From: Megasphaera paucivorans
Lineage (GTDB): Bacteria > Bacillota > Negativicutes > Veillonellales > Megasphaeraceae
Length of the DNA stretch: 64,000 nt
Reading direction: 5' to 3'
NCBI RefSeq assembly: GCF_900103535.1
Contig: NZ_FNHQ01000013.1
Coordinates: 19,911-83,910 of the forward strand
Shown here: piece after piece, positions 62,047 to 64,000 of the stretch
Layout: each line of letters opens with the position of its first letter
Position numbering within the stretch: position 1 is the first letter of the stretch
Notes under the pieces: generated by a model
What the model was told of the DNA's origin: nothing
The model's input: the letters and a program-made list of their open reading frames with translations, nothing else
Databases searched by the model: none
Made by a program: the position numbers and the translations under genes

Positions 62047-62778
62047 ATGAGTAATTACTATAAAAATATGTATCCTTCTTATACGCAGCCTTCGGCGGAG
62101 GAACTGCGTCGAAAGGCGGAAACAAGTGTGATGAAAGCTGGCAAGTGCGGACAGAAATATGAGCCGGTCTGTGTGGCAGGAACTAAAATTTGTCAACGTT
62201 GGTGGGGCATTGCCTGGTGCCGTAATTTAGAACAGTATGCTGATTATACCAGCCGGATCGGCCGCGGAAAACGCTATGTCCGTGCCGGTGCCGTGCTGGA
62301 TCTCAAAATAGAAGCCAGTCATATCCTAGCCAAGGTACAGGGAAGCCGGCAGCGTCCGTATCAGGTTGAAATTCGTATCAACCCGCTTACGGAAAAGGCT
62401 GCTAAGAAAATTCAGCAGCAATGTGTCAGAAAAATAAAAAGTCTGGAAGATTTGGCTGCCGGAGAATTTCCAGAAGAGCTGCAACATATTTTTACCGGTA
62501 CCGATGGATTATTTCCTAAGCCATCGGATATCTTTTTTGATTGTTCCTGCCCAGATTGGGCCTATATGTGTAAGCATGTGGCGGCAGTTATGTATGCTGT
62601 TGGCGTTCGTCTTGATGAGAATCCTTTCTATTTTTTTAAACTGCGAGGTATTCATGTCGACGAATTTATCGATGCCGCTGTGGAAGATCGTATTGAAAGC
62701 ATGTTGAAGCATGCTGCTAATAAAAGTTCGCGCATCATAGATCAAAAAGAAGTACATGATTTGTTTGGCGTTTTGTAA
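62047..62778 (+). CDS. SWIM zinc-finger protein (YwqB-like), partner of SNF2
   Basis: 243 residues. The SWIM motif C-x-C-x(n)-C-x-H is in FDCSCPDWAYMCKHVAAVMYAVG (split here as CSCPDW and CKHVAA, about 172-186). The N-terminal part has WWGIAWCRNLE and RIGRGKRYVRAGAVLDL, conserved in YwqB-type proteins. In B. subtilis the SWIM and SNF2 proteins are encoded side by side as well; elsewhere they are fused. AGGAGG lies before the start. The pair probably works together on DNA. Confidence 0.9.
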   Translation: MSNYYKNMYPSYTQPSAEELRRKAETSVMKAGKCGQKYEPVCVAGTKICQRWWGIAWCRNLEQYADYTSRIGRGKRYVRAGAVLDLKIEASHILAKVQGSRQRPYQVEIRINPLTEKAAKKIQQQCVRKIKSLEDLAAGEFPEELQHIFTGTDGLFPKPSDIFFDCSCPDWAYMCKHVAAVMYAVGVRLDENPFYFFKLRGIHVDEFIDAAVEDRIESMLKHAANKSSRIIDQKEVHDLFGVL

Positions 62779-62907
62779 CTTAATACCGCACCGCTATACT
62801 TTCAATAAGGAAGCAAGCGTTTTGGAAAAATCAGATACATTCCACAAACCGGCTACAATACAATTCATTACGTATACTAAAAAAATACATATTTTCAAAA
62901 CTGGGTC

Positions 62908-63128
62908 ATGGGACCGATCTTGATGTTTGGATTAGCCGTACTGTTTTTGAGCGATATGCCCGGATTTGCGGTGGGACTCATCATTATTGGGTTGGCCCGG
63001 TGTTTGGGATTGCCTCGGATCAAGCGTTTACCGCGGTTATCGGGCCTTTAGTAGAAGTTCCGGTCATGATTGCCTTGGTGAACGCGGTTTTATATATAAA
63101 ACGAAAATATTATGCTTCCAGCAGTTAG
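62908..63128 (+). pseudogene. Collapsed arsenite efflux pump Acr3
   Basis: Two pieces of an ACR3-type permease are joined out of frame. The first (62908-63000) reads [17 protein letters not shown] and [11 protein letters not shown], the start of the permease after helix 2; the second (from about 63010 in another frame to the stop at 63128) reads [19 protein letters not shown] and [16 protein letters not shown], the C-terminal end. About 200 residues between them are deleted. The 5' region 62779-62907 keeps no recognisable coding sequence. arsC follows 13 bases later, the usual ars operon order. Confidence 0.82.
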
Positions 63129-63141
63129 GAGTTGAGTGTTC

Positions 63142-63546
63142 ATGTCAGAAAAAATAAAAGTTGCCTTTATTTGTGTCCACAATTCCTGCCGCAGTCAGAT
63201 TGCAGAGGCGCTGGGGAAATACTATGCCGCCGATGTATTTGAAAGTTATTCTGCAGGCACAGAAATAAAACCGCAAATCAATCAAGATGCCGTGCGGCTG
63301 GTAAAAGAGCTTTATGGTATTGATATGGAGAAAACACAACGATCAAAAGTATTGGGAGATATCCCGCCCGTGGATAGGGTCATTACCATGGGCTGTAATG
63401 TGGTATGCCCGTATCTTCCCTGCAAGTACCGCGAAAACTGGGAACTGGACGATCCCACCGGAAAAAGCGACGAAGAGTTTAAAGCGGTTATTTCTCTCAT
63501 TGAGGATCATATTTTGCTCTTAAAAGAGAAGCTGAGTCGTTCATGA
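63142..63546 (+). CDS. arsC: Arsenate reductase, low-molecular-weight phosphatase type
   Basis: 134-residue cytoplasmic enzyme of the thioredoxin-coupled ArsC family. The phosphate/arsenate loop CVHNSCRSQ (about 11-19) has the C-x5-R motif; later cysteines (MGCNVVCPYLPC, about 83-94) can form the relay disulfide, and the general acid lies in WELDDPTG. TTAGGAG before ATG 63142 sets the start. Its partner efflux pump upstream is destroyed, so reduced arsenite would have to leave by another route. Confidence 0.92.
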   Translation: MSEKIKVAFICVHNSCRSQIAEALGKYYAADVFESYSAGTEIKPQINQDAVRLVKELYGIDMEKTQRSKVLGDIPPVDRVITMGCNVVCPYLPCKYRENWELDDPTGKSDEEFKAVISLIEDHILLLKEKLSRS

Positions 63547-63651
63547 AATTCGTATAAAAATGGGTCAGTCTATTGCAGCTGATCTAATGATTTTTTAGAA
63601 TAGCATAAAGAGAGCATTCCATTTAGATATTGGATTTTTTATATCTTGAAT

Positions 63652-64000
63652 TGTAAAATGAAGTGCGACAAGTAATAAAAATAGCTCATAGAGCTGACCT
63701 CGTGTAAAATGAAGTTACCACACACCATTAAACGGAGGTTATCTTATGAGCTACCACCATTTTAGCATGTTTGACCGTGCGCGTATACAAGCACTTCATA
63801 CTCTTGGTTATTCAACTAGACAAATTGCTATACAGACAGGACGACATCATTCGAGTATCGAACGGGAATTAGTTCGTAACACAACAAAAGATATCTATAT
63901 AGCAGAGGAGGCTCATCAATGCTATAAAAAGCGAAGAATCCATTCCAAACCTCGTGGCAAGTATGATAAAACTATCGCGGCTATAGTGGAAGAAAAACTG
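63652..64000 (+). mobile_element. IS30-family element, left end (runs off the window)
   Basis: TGTAAAATGAAGT occurs at 63652 and again at 63703, flanking a perfect AGCTC-ATA-GAGCT palindrome (63683-63695); these are probably terminal sequences. The transposase gene follows. The right end lies beyond the window, so the exact border is not proven. The 105 bases between arsC and the element hold nothing clear. Confidence 0.65.
63746..64000 (+). CDS. IS30-family transposase (3' end missing)
   Basis: The first 85 codons are in the window, and the frame is open to the last base. The N-terminal helix-turn-helix (FDRARIQALHTLGYSTRQIA, TGRHHSSIERELVRN) is the IS30 signature, with the I-x-R-E-L-x-R-N motif. 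CGGAGG lies 7 bases before the start. The catalytic D-D-E residues lie outside the window. Confidence 0.88.
   Translation, partial: MSYHHFSMFDRARIQALHTLGYSTRQIAIQTGRHHSSIERELVRNTTKDIYIAEEAHQCYKKRRIHSKPRGKYDKTIAAIVEEKL

Noticed and set aside
1..64000. CRISPR arrays, rRNA, tRNA and phage genes
   Set aside because: No regularly spaced direct repeats, no cloverleaf with CCA end and no structural phage genes were seen on either strand; short tRNAs could be missed by eye.

Overview
The window looks like the chromosome of an anaerobic Firmicute with an outer membrane (Negativicutes, probably Megasphaera or a close relative). This is an inference. It rests on Firmicute-type genes (EcfA/EcfT, YitT, PstS lipoprotein, B. 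subtilis-like ywqA/ywqB and ywqC/D/E homologues) found together with diderm genes (an LptD/OstA-like beta-barrel protein, a Wza-type export protein), and on strict-anaerobe genes (reverse rubrerythrin, desulfoferrodoxin, 2-oxoacid:ferredoxin oxidoreductase) plus a lactate racemase next to an FAD-linked lactate dehydrogenase. No rRNA, tRNA or CRISPR array was seen.

Layout. 1-5.8 kb: end of an ECF transporter operon running into truA, a TDT-family transporter, a TrpD-like phosphoribosyltransferase with an altered substrate pocket, and a TVP38-type membrane protein. 5.8-10.8 kb: an exported protein on the minus strand, a rubrerythrin with a palindromic operator, then three exported envelope proteins ending in the LptD-like one. 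10.9-17.8 kb: a complete phosphate regulon (response regulator, histidine kinase, pstSCAB, phoU) with PhoP-box-like repeats before pstS. 17.9-23.8 kb: korAB, desulfoferrodoxin, a flavin-binding PNPOx protein, ferritin and YitT. 24.1-28.9 kb: ispE, a GntR regulator, a 52-residue membrane protein, larA and a GlcD-type dehydrogenase, read here as a lactate-use unit.

29.2-50.0 kb is one large cell-surface polysaccharide locus, all on the plus strand. It encodes the PHP phosphatase/BY-kinase/Wzz control module, Wza export, PglF/E/D/C-like enzymes (predicted bacillosamine-type first sugar), glycosyltransferases, a polymerase, a flippase, galactofuranose genes (galE, glf and a transferase), and all four steps to GDP-D-glycero-D-manno-heptose (gmhA, hddA, gmhB, hddC). 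The centre (about 36.5-43.6 kb) is much richer in A+T than its flanks.

50-57 kb is a scrapyard of mobile DNA: a decayed IS3 element, a frameshifted VanZ-like gene, an IS21 element lying against a second istB remnant, an AbiE toxin-antitoxin pair whose toxin is cut off by an IS3 remnant. 57-64 kb: a GAF-PAS-GGDEF-EAL protein split by a frameshift, an SNF2 helicase with a SWIM partner, a collapsed acr3 with an intact arsC, and the start of an IS30 element.

The most notable pattern is that five genes between 32 and 59 kb (wza, pglE, hddA, istA and the GGDEF-EAL gene) are each put out of frame, or given an odd start, at a run of 6-8 A/T. Two explanations compete: reversible slippage that switches surface polysaccharide and c-di-GMP signalling, or homopolymer errors in the sequence. 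The sequence alone cannot decide.
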